From Streptomyces sp. HM190 (lineage in GTDB: Bacteria; Actinomycetota; Actinomycetes; Streptomycetales; Streptomycetaceae): a stretch of 64,000 nt of DNA. A model generated the notes under the pieces. It saw only the letters and a program-made list of their open reading frames with translations. It was not told the origin of the DNA and did not search any database. The stretch spans positions 1,798,001 to 1,862,000 of the forward strand of contig NZ_CP047318.1 of NCBI RefSeq assembly GCF_009857135.1, given 5' to 3'. Position 1 is the stretch's first letter. Each line of letters starts with the position of its first letter. The position numbers were made by a program, and so were the translations under genes. Positions 56,749 through 64,000 of the stretch are shown piece after piece.

Positions 56749-57744
56749 ATGCTTGATGACCTTTCGACCGCGGCGTCGCAAGCTCCCTGGCCGGTCGCGT
56801 ATCCGCAGGGATACGCGGTTGTTGACGTGGAGACGACCGGGCTGGCCCGGGACGACCGGATAATCTCCGCGGCTGTGTACAGACTGGACGCGCGCGGCGA
56901 GGTCGAGGACCACTGGTACACCCTGGTCAATCCGGAACGGGACCCCGGACCGGTGTGGATCCACGGGCTGACGAGCGACGTGCTCGAAGGGGCGCCGCTG
57001 TTCCGGGAGATCGCCGGGGAGTTGTCCGCGCGGCTCGCGGACCGTGTACTCGTCGCGCACAACGCGGTGTTCGACTGGTCGATGCTCGCGCGGGAGTACG
57101 CGCGCGCGCAGACCGAGGCGCCGGTGCGCCAGCGGCTGTGCACGATCGCGCTGTCGAAGGAGCTGGGACTGCCGCTGCCCAACCACAAGCTGGAGTCGCT
57201 CGCGGCGCACTTCGGCGTCGTCCAGCAGCGCGCCCACCACGCGTTGGACGACGCGCGGGTGCTGGCGGAGGCGTTCCGGCCGAGTCTGCACGCCGCCGCG
57301 AGCCGGGGCGTGCGGTTGCCGCTGCTGGAGTGCCGACCGCTGACCGAGTGGTCGGCCTCGCCGACGATCGGGCGGCAGGCGTCCGGCGGCCACTCCTCCT
57401 CCGGCGGCTACCGGGCGGGCAGTTGGCGCCCGTCGCGCAAGCGGCCCCCGTGCCCGTACCCCAACCCCGGCCGGTACGAAGAGGGCAAACCACTCAAGCA
57501 GGGCATGCGGGTGGCGTTCTCGGGCGACACCTCGGTCGAGCGGGAGCTGCTGGAGGACCGCGCGGTGGAGGCGGGGCTGCACGTGGCGACGAGCCTGTCG
57601 CGGGTGACGAGTCTGCTCGTCACCAACGACCCGGACTCGGGCACGTCCAAGACGGTCAAGGCACGGCAGTACGGGACGCCCGTGATCGACGAGGCGGCGT
57701 TCGGGCAGCTGCTGCGGGACGTGGAGCCCGCCGCCGAGGAGTGA
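56749..57744 (+). CDS. DEDDh exonuclease with BRCT domain (DnaQ-like)
   Basis: A 331-residue protein. The 3'-5' exonuclease domain (about 20-185) has the DEDDh residues in AVVDVETTGL, VAHNAVFDWSML and HHALDDARVLAEAF. A Gly/Ser/Pro linker follows, then a C-terminal BRCT domain (about 255-325; GMRVAFSGDTSVERELLEDRAVEAGL...LLVTNDPDSGTSKTVKARQYGTPVIDE). Likely a repair or proofreading nuclease. The -10 TATCCT lies 8 bases before the ATG, suggesting a leaderless mRNA. Confidence 0.93.
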   Translation: MLDDLSTAASQAPWPVAYPQGYAVVDVETTGLARDDRIISAAVYRLDARGEVEDHWYTLVNPERDPGPVWIHGLTSDVLEGAPLFREIAGELSARLADRVLVAHNAVFDWSMLAREYARAQTEAPVRQRLCTIALSKELGLPLPNHKLESLAAHFGVVQQRAHHALDDARVLAEAFRPSLHAAASRGVRLPLLECRPLTEWSASPTIGRQASGGHSSSGGYRAGSWRPSRKRPPCPYPNPGRYEEGKPLKQGMRVAFSGDTSVERELLEDRAVEAGLHVATSLSRVTSLLVTNDPDSGTSKTVKARQYGTPVIDEAAFGQLLRDVEPAAEE

Positions 57745-57824
57745 GACGGGCGTACGGGTGATTGGCGGGCGACTCGCCCGCCGTCCGCTCGCCCGTGCCG
57801 CGTCGGCGCCGCACCCTGTGGCGC

Positions 57825-58058
57825 ATGGCACGTTGCGAAGTCTGCGGAAACGACTACGGCATGACGTTCGAGGTGCACGCGCAGGGCGCGGTGCACGTCT
57901 TCGACTGTTTCGCCTGCGCGATCCACCGGATGGCCCCGATCTGCGAGCACTGCCGGGTGCAGATCATCGGCCAGGGCGTCGAGGTCGAGGGCCACTGGTA
58001 CTGCGGCGCCCATTGCGCGCGCGCCGAGGGGAGGGCCGGGATCGTCGACAAGGTCTGA
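57825..58058 (+). CDS. Small double zinc-ribbon protein
   Basis: A 77-residue protein with four Cys pairs (CEVC, CFAC, CEHC and CGAHC) that should bind two zinc ions, separated by MTFEVHAQGAVHVFDCFACAIH and VEVEGHWYCG. Function unknown. ATG at 57825; an upstream in-frame ATG at 57762 adds only Arg/Pro noise. Confidence 0.85.
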   Translation: MARCEVCGNDYGMTFEVHAQGAVHVFDCFACAIHRMAPICEHCRVQIIGQGVEVEGHWYCGAHCARAEGRAGIVDKV

Positions 58059-58167
58059 GCCCGCCCCGTGTGCAGCCGGGCCGACCCGCCGTCGCACCGA
58101 AGGCAGCTGCCGGCCCCCGGCGGGACCCTCCCGTCGGGGGCCGGACCGTGCGAGGTACGGTCAGTGG

Positions 58168-58983
58168 GTGTACCGCTTCCTGTTGTCCCGGCAGTGGGTG
58201 ATCCTCACGCTGCTCGCGCTCGTCCTGATCCCGACGATGGTCAGGCTGGGCTTCTGGCAGATGCATCGGTACGAGGAGCGCTCCGCGCGGAACCAGCTCG
58301 TCGCCGACGCGCTGGCCGCGAAGCCGGTGCCCGTGGAGCGGCTGACGTCCCCCGGGCACACGGTCACCAGCGCCGAGCGCTACCGCACCGTGACCGCGCA
58401 GGGCCGGTTCGACACCGACGACGAGGTCGTCGTCCGCCGCCGCACCAACGCCGACGACGAGGTCGGCTTCCACGTCCTGACGCCGTTCGTCCTCGACGAC
58501 GGGAAGGTGCTGCTCGTCAACCGCGGCTGGATCCCCGCGGACGGGCCCAGCCAGACCGCGTTCCCGAAGATCCCCGCGCCGCCCGCCGGTGACATCACCG
58601 TCACCGGGCGGCTGATGCCCGACGAGACGACCGAGGCCAGCGGGATCAAGGACCTCCAAGGGCTGCCCGACCGGCAGATCATGCTGATCAACAGCGGGCA
58701 GGAGGCGAAGCGCCTCGACGCCCCGGTGCTCGGCGGCTACGTCGCCCAGACGGCGCCCGAGCCGAAGGGCGACACCCCGGAACCCCTCGGCAGCCCTGGC
58801 GACGAGAACGCCGCGCTGAACTACGCGTACGCCCTCCAGTGGTGGCTGTTCGCCGCGGCCGTGCCCGTCGGCTACGTCATCCTCGCCCGCCGCGAACGCC
58901 GCGACCGTGCGGCGGCCACGGCCACCTCAGCCGCCGGGCAGGCGGACGCCGAGGAGAAGGAGACGACCTCCTCCCCGGCCTGA
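58168..58983 (+). CDS. SURF1 family cytochrome-oxidase assembly protein
   Basis: A 271-residue membrane protein. N-terminal helix (WVILTLLALVLIPTMVRLGFWQ; the GFWQ box is a family mark), a periplasmic domain with VLTPFVLDDGKVLLVNRGWIP (LVNRGWIP is the SURF1 signature), and a C-terminal helix (NYAYALQWWLFAAAVPVGYVIL). It helps assemble heme-copper oxidase. GTG start at 58168; -10 TACGGT lies 6 bases before it, suggesting a leaderless mRNA. Confidence 0.93.
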   Translation: MYRFLLSRQWVILTLLALVLIPTMVRLGFWQMHRYEERSARNQLVADALAAKPVPVERLTSPGHTVTSAERYRTVTAQGRFDTDDEVVVRRRTNADDEVGFHVLTPFVLDDGKVLLVNRGWIPADGPSQTAFPKIPAPPAGDITVTGRLMPDETTEASGIKDLQGLPDRQIMLINSGQEAKRLDAPVLGGYVAQTAPEPKGDTPEPLGSPGDENAALNYAYALQWWLFAAAVPVGYVILARRERRDRAAATATSAAGQADAEEKETTSSPA

Positions 58984-58991
58984 CCGCCGCG

Positions 58992-59749
58992 TCATCGCGC
59001 CGTCGCCCTGTCCCGCCAGTACGTGAACGTTCGCTCCGGCTCGGGCAGCAGGCTCCAGGGGTGGGGGGTCATGTGGCGGCCCAGGCGGCGGAGGACGGGG
59101 GCGGCCTCGTCGGGGCGGTGGGCACGGGTCAGCGCGAAGGCCAGGACGTTGAGGTCGGTGACGGCCTCCGCGTGGGGCGGGGTACCGACGTCGAACCAGC
59201 CCCGCAGCGCCAGGTCGAACTCGCGGACCGCCCGCGGCTCGTTCCAGTTGCCGCCCGCTCCCAGCGCCTCGATCGGTGTCTCCCCGCGGCGGTGGGCCAT
59301 GGGTTCCACGCGGGCGGCGAGGGGGAGAAGGGCGAGCGGCGAGCCGTGCGGGGCGCGGACGGCGGCCTGCCAGGCGAAGTCCATCATGTCGGGGACGGTG
59401 CCGTGCCCGCGCGGGGAGAGGTAGCGCAGCAGCCGGTGGTGGGACGTGCGCAGCCACGGGGCCCGGTTGACCGCCTCCGTCCACACGGGCACCGCGTCCC
59501 TGACCGGTACGGCGCAGGAGTGCGTCAGGGACAGCAGGGCCAGCCAGGGGGCGGGGTCCTCGGGGCACGCCTCGGTGGCGCGGAGGCAGAGGCGTTCGGC
59601 GCCCCGGACGGCGGCGTGGTCGTCGGCCGGCGCCCGGTCCGCCTCGACGAAGGCCCGCAGGACGAGGGCGTCGCGGTCGGCCGGGCGGTCGGCGATCCGG
59701 CGTTGCGAGACGGCGGCGGGCAGACGCCGGGCCAGTACGGCGATCCGGT
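58992..59749 (-). pseudogene. 5'-truncated hypothetical gene ending at a deletion junction
   Basis: The minus strand stays open and protein-like from 58992 up to about 59749 (about 250 codons: ...RIAVLARRLPAAVSQRRIADRPADRDALVLRAFVEADRAP..., CLRATEACPEDPAPWLALLSL, RTSHHRLLRYLSPRGHG). The first start codon in the frame is GTG at 59492, in the middle of the conserved-looking part, so the true start is missing. A family of unknown function with helical repeats. Just beyond 59749 the sequence turns into the sigma-factor tail of the opposite strand. Confidence 0.65.
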
Positions 59750-59863
59750 GGGCTGAAGGAGAGCGAGATCGCCGCCGCGATGGGGATCTCCTGCGGCTCC
59801 GTCAAGACCCACACCGCGCGCGGCCTCGCCGCCCCGACCCAGGCGATGGAGGCCCGGCGATGA
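59750..59863 (+). pseudogene. C-terminal remnant of an ECF sigma factor gene
   Basis: Thirty-seven codons, GLKESEIAAAMGISCGSVKTHTARGLAA..., encode sigma region 4.2: an HTH with the ECF SVKTHTARGLA recognition helix. No region 2 or start exists upstream; the sequence before 59750 belongs to another gene on the other strand. The TGA overlaps the ATG of the next gene (ATGA), as when the sigma gene was intact. Confidence 0.8.
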
Positions 59864-60153
59864 ACGACACCACCGGCAACGACACCGGCCGGGACCGCAC
59901 CGAGCGGGAGCTGGAGGAGGCGCTCGCCGCGCTCGCGGGCGGCGTGCACGCGGCCCCCGACGCCTACCGCACGGCGCGCGGCGACTGGCTGCGCCGCGAG
60001 CGACGCCGCCGGCTCGTCCTGGCCGTACTCATGATGGTGGTGTTCGCGCTGGCCATCCTGATCGGCCTCTGGGTCCTCAACCAGACCCCGTCGAGCCCCG
60101 GCGTGATCTTCTCGGGGGTGGGCGGCACGACGGCGGGCACCGGACCGGGCTGA
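59860..60153 (+). CDS. Small membrane protein, probable former partner of the lost sigma factor
   Basis: A 97-residue protein: a charged N-terminal helical part (RTERELEEALAALAGGVHAAPDAYRTARGDWLRRERRRR), one membrane segment (LVLAVLMMVVFALAILIGLWVL) and a short Gly/Thr tail. Such small membrane proteins follow ECF sigma genes and may act as anti-sigma factors, but no anti-sigma motif is visible. Its ATG overlaps the TGA of the sigma remnant. Without the sigma gene its translation may now lack a coupled start. Confidence 0.75.
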   Translation: MNDTTGNDTGRDRTERELEEALAALAGGVHAAPDAYRTARGDWLRRERRRRLVLAVLMMVVFALAILIGLWVLNQTPSSPGVIFSGVGGTTAGTGPG

Positions 60154-60238
60154 CCGGAGGGGCCGGCGACACCGCCGGGTGCCCGGCGCTCCGCTTTCCG
60201 GGGGACTGATCATCCCCGGCTCAGGGAACCCGACATCC

Positions 60239-62035
60239 GTGCACCCCCGAATAGAGGATTACGCGCTGATAGGTGACCACCAGACGGCCGCCCTGGTGAG
60301 CAACCGGGGCTCGATCGACTGGCTGTGTCTGCCCCGGTTCGACTCGGCGGCCTGCTTCGCCGCGCTGCTGGGCACCGAGGAGAACGGGCACTGGCGGATC
60401 GCGCCGGCCGGCGCCGGGACCTGTACCCGGCGCGCGTACCGCAAGGACACACTGGTCCTGGACACCGAGTGGGAGACGGACGACGGCGCGGTCCGCGTGA
60501 CCGACCTGATGCCGCAGCGCGACCGTGCCCCCGACGTCGTCCGCGTCGTCGAGGGCCTGGCGGGCCGGGTGACCGTCCGCTCCACGATCCGCCTCCGCTT
60601 CGACTACGGCTCGGCCGTCCCCTGGATGCGCCGGTCGGACGGCCACCGGGTCGCGGTCGCGGGCCCGGACGCGGTCTGGCTGCGCAGCGAGCCCGAGGTG
60701 CGCACCTGGAGCGAGGACCGCGCCACCTACGCCGAGTTCACCGTGGAGCCGGGCGAGAAGATCGCGTTCGTCCTCACCTGGCACCCCTCGCACGAGCCGC
60801 GCCCCCGCCTGGTCGACCCGTACGACTCGCTGCGCACGAGCGTGCACGACTGGCGGGCCTGGGCGGCGCACTGCCGGTACGACGGGCCGTACCGCGACGA
60901 GGTGGTCCGCTCCCTGATCACCCTCAAGGCCCTCACCTACGAACCCACCGGCGGGATCGTCGCGGCCGCCACCACCTCGCTCCCCGAGGAACTCGGCGGG
61001 GTGCGCAACTGGGACTACCGCCACTGCTGGCTGCGCGACTCCACCCTCACCCTCGGCGCCCTGCTCGCCTGCGGGTACCAGCAGGAGGCCGAGGCGTGGC
61101 GTGACTGGCTGCTGCGGGCGGTCGCCGGCGACCCCGCGGACCTGCGGATCATGTACGGCCTGGCCGGTGAGCGGCGGCTGCCCGAGTACGAACTGCCGTG
61201 GCTGGCCGGCTACGAGAACTCCCGCCCCGTCCGCATCGGCAACGACGCCATACGGCAGAGACAGCTCGACGTGTACGGCGAGGTCATGGACTCCCTGTCC
61301 CTGGCCCGGAGCGCGGGCCTGCCCACGAAGCCCCAGACGTGGCGGTTGCAGCGCACCCTGATGGAGTACCTGCGGTCGGTGTGGCGGGAGCCCGACGAGG
61401 GGCTGTGGGAGGTGCGGGGGCCGCGCCGGCACTTCACCCACTCGAAGGTGATGTCCTGGGCCGCGGCCGACCGGGCTGTGCGCACCCTGGAGGACGAACC
61501 CGAGCTGTCCGGCGACCTCGACGGCTGGCGCGCACTGCGGGACGAGATCCACCGCGAGGTCTGCGACCGCGGCTACGACGCCGAACGCAACACGTTCACC
61601 CAGTCGTACGGCTCCCGCGAACTCGACGCGTCGCTGCTGCTCATCCCCCGGACGGGCTTCCTGCCGCCGGACGACCCCCGGGTCGTCGGCACCGTCGACG
61701 CGATCCGTGAGGAACTGAGCCACGACGGGTTCGTGCGCCGCTACAGCGCCGACCGCCTCTCCTCGACCGAGTCCGTGGACGGGCTGCCGGGCAGCGAGGG
61801 CACGTTCCTCGTGTGTTCGTTCTGGCTCGCCGACGCCCTGCATCTGACGGGCCGCACGAAGGAGGCCCGCGAACTGTTCGAACGGCTGCTGGAACTGACC
61901 AACGACGTGGGGCTGCTCGCCGAGGAGTACGACCCGGTCGCGGGGCGGCAGCTGGGGAACTTCCCGCAGGCGTTCAGCCATGTCGGTCTGGTGGGGACCG
62001 CCCTCGCCCTGTTCGACGGCGACGAGGCAGGATAG
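60239..62035 (+). CDS. Glycoside hydrolase family 15 protein (glucoamylase/trehalase type)
   Basis: A 598-residue protein. The N-terminal beta domain starts RIEDYALIGDHQTAALVSNRGSIDWLCLPRFDS and the C-terminal (alpha/alpha)6 barrel includes GGVRNWDYRHCWLRDSTLTLGALL and RHFTHSKVMSWAAADRAV, as in GH15 enzymes. Mycobacterial relatives are trehalases; the substrate here is inferred to be trehalose or an alpha-glucan. No signal peptide, so cytoplasmic. GTG at 60239 chosen for its AGGGAA site; an upstream GTG at 60179 would add 20 residues. The SDR gene follows after 4 bp. Confidence 0.92.
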   Translation: MHPRIEDYALIGDHQTAALVSNRGSIDWLCLPRFDSAACFAALLGTEENGHWRIAPAGAGTCTRRAYRKDTLVLDTEWETDDGAVRVTDLMPQRDRAPDVVRVVEGLAGRVTVRSTIRLRFDYGSAVPWMRRSDGHRVAVAGPDAVWLRSEPEVRTWSEDRATYAEFTVEPGEKIAFVLTWHPSHEPRPRLVDPYDSLRTSVHDWRAWAAHCRYDGPYRDEVVRSLITLKALTYEPTGGIVAAATTSLPEELGGVRNWDYRHCWLRDSTLTLGALLACGYQQEAEAWRDWLLRAVAGDPADLRIMYGLAGERRLPEYELPWLAGYENSRPVRIGNDAIRQRQLDVYGEVMDSLSLARSAGLPTKPQTWRLQRTLMEYLRSVWREPDEGLWEVRGPRRHFTHSKVMSWAAADRAVRTLEDEPELSGDLDGWRALRDEIHREVCDRGYDAERNTFTQSYGSRELDASLLLIPRTGFLPPDDPRVVGTVDAIREELSHDGFVRRYSADRLSSTESVDGLPGSEGTFLVCSFWLADALHLTGRTKEARELFERLLELTNDVGLLAEEYDPVAGRQLGNFPQAFSHVGLVGTALALFDGDEAG

Positions 62036-62039
62036 GGCC

Positions 62040-62795
62040 ATGGATCTTGGGCTGAAGGACCGTGTCTACATCGTCACCGGCGCCACCCGCGGGCTGGGCA
62101 ACGCGGCGGCGCGGGAACTCGTCGCCGACGGCGCGAAGGTGGTCGTGACCGGCCGGGAGGAGGAGAGCGTGGCCGAGGCGGCGGCCGCGCTCGGGCCGAA
62201 CGCGGTGGGGGTGGCCGCCGACAACGCCGACCCGGAGACCGCCGGCCGTCTCATCGCCGTCGCCCGCGAGCGGTTCGGGCGGTTCGACGGCGTGCTCGTC
62301 AGCGTGGGCGGGCCCGCGCCCGGGTTCGTCGCGGACACCACGGACGAGCAGTGGACCGCGGCGTTCGAGTCGGTGTTCCTGGGCGCGGTCCGGCTGGCGC
62401 GGGCCGCCGCCGCGGAGCTGGGCGAGGGCGGTGTCATCGGGTTCGTGCTGTCCGGGTCGGTGCACGAGCCGATCCCCGGTCTGACGATCTCCAACGGCCT
62501 GCGGCCCGGTCTGGCCGGGTTCGCCAAGTCGCTCTCCGACGAGCTGGGGCCGCGCGGGATCCGGGTCGTGGGTCTGCTGCCGGCCCGCATCGACACCGAC
62601 CGGGTGCGGGAGCTGGACGGGATGTCGGCCGACCCGGAGGCCACACGCGCCGCGCACGAGTCGCGGATCCCGCTGCGGCGGTACGGCAGGCCGGAGGAGT
62701 TCGGGCGGACGGCGGCGTTCCTGCTGTCCCCGGCCGCGTCCTATCTCACGGGCCTCATGCTGCCGGTGGACGGCGGGATGCGCCACGGCTTCTGA
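62040..62795 (+). CDS. Short-chain dehydrogenase/reductase with altered active site
   Basis: A 251-residue SDR-fold protein. The cofactor loop VTGATRGLGNAAAREL and the VSVGGPAPG segment are normal. Where SDR enzymes carry Y-x3-K, this protein reads GLTISNGLRPGLAGFAKSL, so the catalytic Tyr and Lys appear to be replaced. It may be a non-canonical enzyme or a binding protein. ATG start at 62040, 4 bp after the GH15 stop, so probably cotranscribed. Confidence 0.88.
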   Translation: MDLGLKDRVYIVTGATRGLGNAAARELVADGAKVVVTGREEESVAEAAAALGPNAVGVAADNADPETAGRLIAVARERFGRFDGVLVSVGGPAPGFVADTTDEQWTAAFESVFLGAVRLARAAAAELGEGGVIGFVLSGSVHEPIPGLTISNGLRPGLAGFAKSLSDELGPRGIRVVGLLPARIDTDRVRELDGMSADPEATRAAHESRIPLRRYGRPEEFGRTAAFLLSPAASYLTGLMLPVDGGMRHGF

Positions 62796-62813
62796 CCCCC
62801 GACGGGTGCCTGG

Positions 62814-63401
62814 TCAGGTCACGCGTTCCGCGCGGTGTCTGACCCCGCGCAGTCCGACCTCCGCCGGCAGCGCCGCCAGGCCCGCCGAGTCCCTGGCGTG
62901 GGCCACGGCCTCGGCGGTGAGGCGGTGCAGGGTGTCGGCGGGGTGCGCGTGGGGCTGGAGGCGGACGCGGAGCCGGGCCTCGGGGGCGTTGCGGCGGCCG
63001 ATGAGCCGGGCGTAGGCCCGGTCGACGCCGTCCAGCCCGGCGGCCTCCGCGGTCAGGACGCCCTCCAGGGCGCGGCCCCGCAGCAGCGCTCCCTCGCCGT
63101 CGCCGGTGTCGACGAGGACCTCGCTGAGCCGGTGCCGGCGCAGCACGGCGGTCAGCCACCACAGGGCGAGCAGCACCAGCACGGCGAGCACGGCGATGAC
63201 GGTGGGCCACCACCAGCCGTCGTCGCGCCAGCGGGTGCGTTCGGCCTGGCTGAGCAGCACGTCGTGCCGCCCGTCGTGGATCCACCAGGAGGGCGGCTCG
63301 AGGCCGAGCCCCACGGCGAGCACGGCGCCGCCGAGCACGAGGAGCACCAGGCCGACGAGCCCGAGCAGCACCCTGTTCACGATCCGCAGCATGAACGTCA
63401 C
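62814..63401 (-). CDS. amaP: Alkaline shock membrane anchor protein AmaP
   Basis: A 195-residue protein with two N-terminal membrane helices (IVNRVLLGLVGLVLLVLGGAVLAVGL and VIAVLAVLVLLALWWLTAVL) and a C-terminal domain resembling AmaP, the anchor for Asp23/Gls24 proteins. The GTG at 63401 overlaps the TGA of the upstream DUF6286 gene (GTGA). In Streptomyces, this pair sits in an Asp23-type envelope stress operon; the Asp23 genes would lie beyond the window. Confidence 0.87.
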   Translation of the reverse strand: MTFMLRIVNRVLLGLVGLVLLVLGGAVLAVGLGLEPPSWWIHDGRHDVLLSQAERTRWRDDGWWWPTVIAVLAVLVLLALWWLTAVLRRHRLSEVLVDTGDGEGALLRGRALEGVLTAEAAGLDGVDRAYARLIGRRNAPEARLRVRLQPHAHPADTLHRLTAEAVAHARDSAGLAALPAEVGLRGVRHRAERVT

Positions 63402-64000
63402 TCCTTCCGGCCGGGCCGCCGTACGCGCACGGACAGGGCGGGCGGCCGCGCGAGGCCCAGGCGCCGGATCCCGTCGGTGAGCGTGGCGTCGAGGTCGGCC
63501 CGGACCTCGTCGAGTTCGCGGAAGTGGGACACCGCGCGGGCGTCGACCTTCTTCCGGCCGACGCGGACCCGTACGGACTGCACGCCGGACACCTCCATCG
63601 CCCGGTCGCGCAGCACCAGTGCGGCGGCGGCCCGGTGTAGGCCCGCCCGGACGTCGGGGTGGAGGCGGCGCATCGGCAGCACGTCCCGCAGCCCGGGGGT
63701 GGCGGCCAGCACGAGGAGCCAGAGACCGAGGGCGGCGGCGATGCCGGCGCCGGTCAGCACCCAGACGTCGTCGAGGGGGCGCTGGGCGAGTTCCCGGGCC
63801 AGGGAGCGGCGCCAGGCCATGGCGGGCCGGTCGGCGCGGACGGCGACGATGTCGTACAGGAGGAGGCCCGCGCCCGCGAGGAGCAGCAGGGCGAGGACGC
63901 CGGCGGGGACGCGGCGCGCGGACCAGAAGCGCCGCTCGGCCCCGTGCCCGTCCTCGACGGCGGGCGGCGGGTCGTAGGCGGCGGCCGACGCGGACCGGTC
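63398..64000 (-). CDS. DUF6286 membrane protein (5' end beyond window)
   Basis: At least 200 codons are visible and the frame is still open at the right edge. Two membrane helices (VPAGVLALLLLAGAGLLLYDIVAV and VWVLTGAGIAAALGLWLLVLAA) are followed by a cytoplasmic domain (VQSVRVRVGRKKVDARAVSHF) like that of DUF6286/Asp23-operon proteins. Its TGA overlaps the GTG of amaP. Role unknown; linked to envelope stress by neighbourhood. Confidence 0.82.
   Translation of the reverse strand, partial: DRSASAAAYDPPPAVEDGHGAERRFWSARRVPAGVLALLLLAGAGLLLYDIVAVRADRPAMAWRRSLARELAQRPLDDVWVLTGAGIAAALGLWLLVLAATPGLRDVLPMRRLHPDVRAGLHRAAAALVLRDRAMEVSGVQSVRVRVGRKKVDARAVSHFRELDEVRADLDATLTDGIRRLGLARPPALSVRVRRPGRKE

Overview
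The window is chromosomal DNA of a Streptomyces species or very close relative. Direct signs are about 70% G+C with GC-rich third positions, frequent GTG starts and one TTG start, ATGA/GTGA stop-start overlaps, an actinobacterial-type rRNA operon without spacer tRNAs, a chaplin gene, a streptophobe-type membrane protein, and several Streptomyces-type small proteins. The gene order matches, from memory, the conserved core region around chpE, serB, fabG/fabI and tyrS in S. coelicolor. I see no prophage, insertion sequence, CRISPR array, tRNA gene or secondary-metabolite cluster, so this is core chromosome.

Layout. 1-2.4 kb: NAD kinase (cut by the left edge), TlyA rRNA methyltransferase and a small protein in one operon, then a divergent SCP2-type protein. 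2.4-5.4 kb: an iron-siderophore importer (ATPase plus two FecCD permeases) under a DtxR/IdeR-type iron box. 5.5-10.2 kb: a HAD phosphatase, a DUF1015 protein, and a long Arg/Asp-repeat protein with a helical C-terminal domain. 10.2-16.0 kb: a complete rRNA operon on the minus strand (16S, 23S, 5S) with promoters, processing stems and a strong terminator. 16-22.4 kb: 3-methyladenine glycosylase, Spo0M-like, PEBP-like, HNH nuclease, SPFH/NfeD pair, ABC ATPase. 22.5-26.5 kb: cysteine-less chaplin ChpE, a NarL-type two-component system, a deletion scar joining an SDR start to a broken queA, and a secreted SLT-domain protein behind a structured leader. 26.5-33.7 kb: FHA-ABC transporter, streptophobe, SerB, SixA-like phosphatase. 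33.9-38.7 kb: a microprotein, MFS transporter and FadR-type regulator; FabG-FabI. 38.9-43.6 kb: TldD/TldE, TyrS, GlsB-type protein. 43.8-48.2 kb: DUF3099, MoaA, acetate-type symporter with its DUF485 partner. 48.5-53.4 kb: two tandem secreted subtilases and a CoA-transferase. 53.6-59 kb: CopD-like protein, lysoplasmalogenase and fatty-acid hydroxylase, DEDDh exonuclease, SURF1. 59-64 kb: a second deletion scar (two opposed gene remnants, one an ECF sigma tail) followed by an intact small membrane protein, then GH15 hydrolase, SDR, AmaP and DUF6286.

How it works together. Most genes are housekeeping: translation (rRNA, TyrS, TlyA), fatty-acid synthesis (FabG/FabI), serine synthesis (SerB), molybdopterin (MoaA), iron uptake and envelope maintenance. 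Several promoters place a TANNNT -10 hexamer only 6-8 bases before the start codon, as expected for leaderless mRNAs. The observations I find most unusual are the riboswitch-like leader before the SLT gene (25717-25822), the two deletion scars (25.06 kb and 59.75 kb), the repeat-expanded Arg/Asp protein beside the rRNA operon, and an iron box lying on the -10 of a leaderless start. All functions are read from sequence features and family knowledge; no searches were run.
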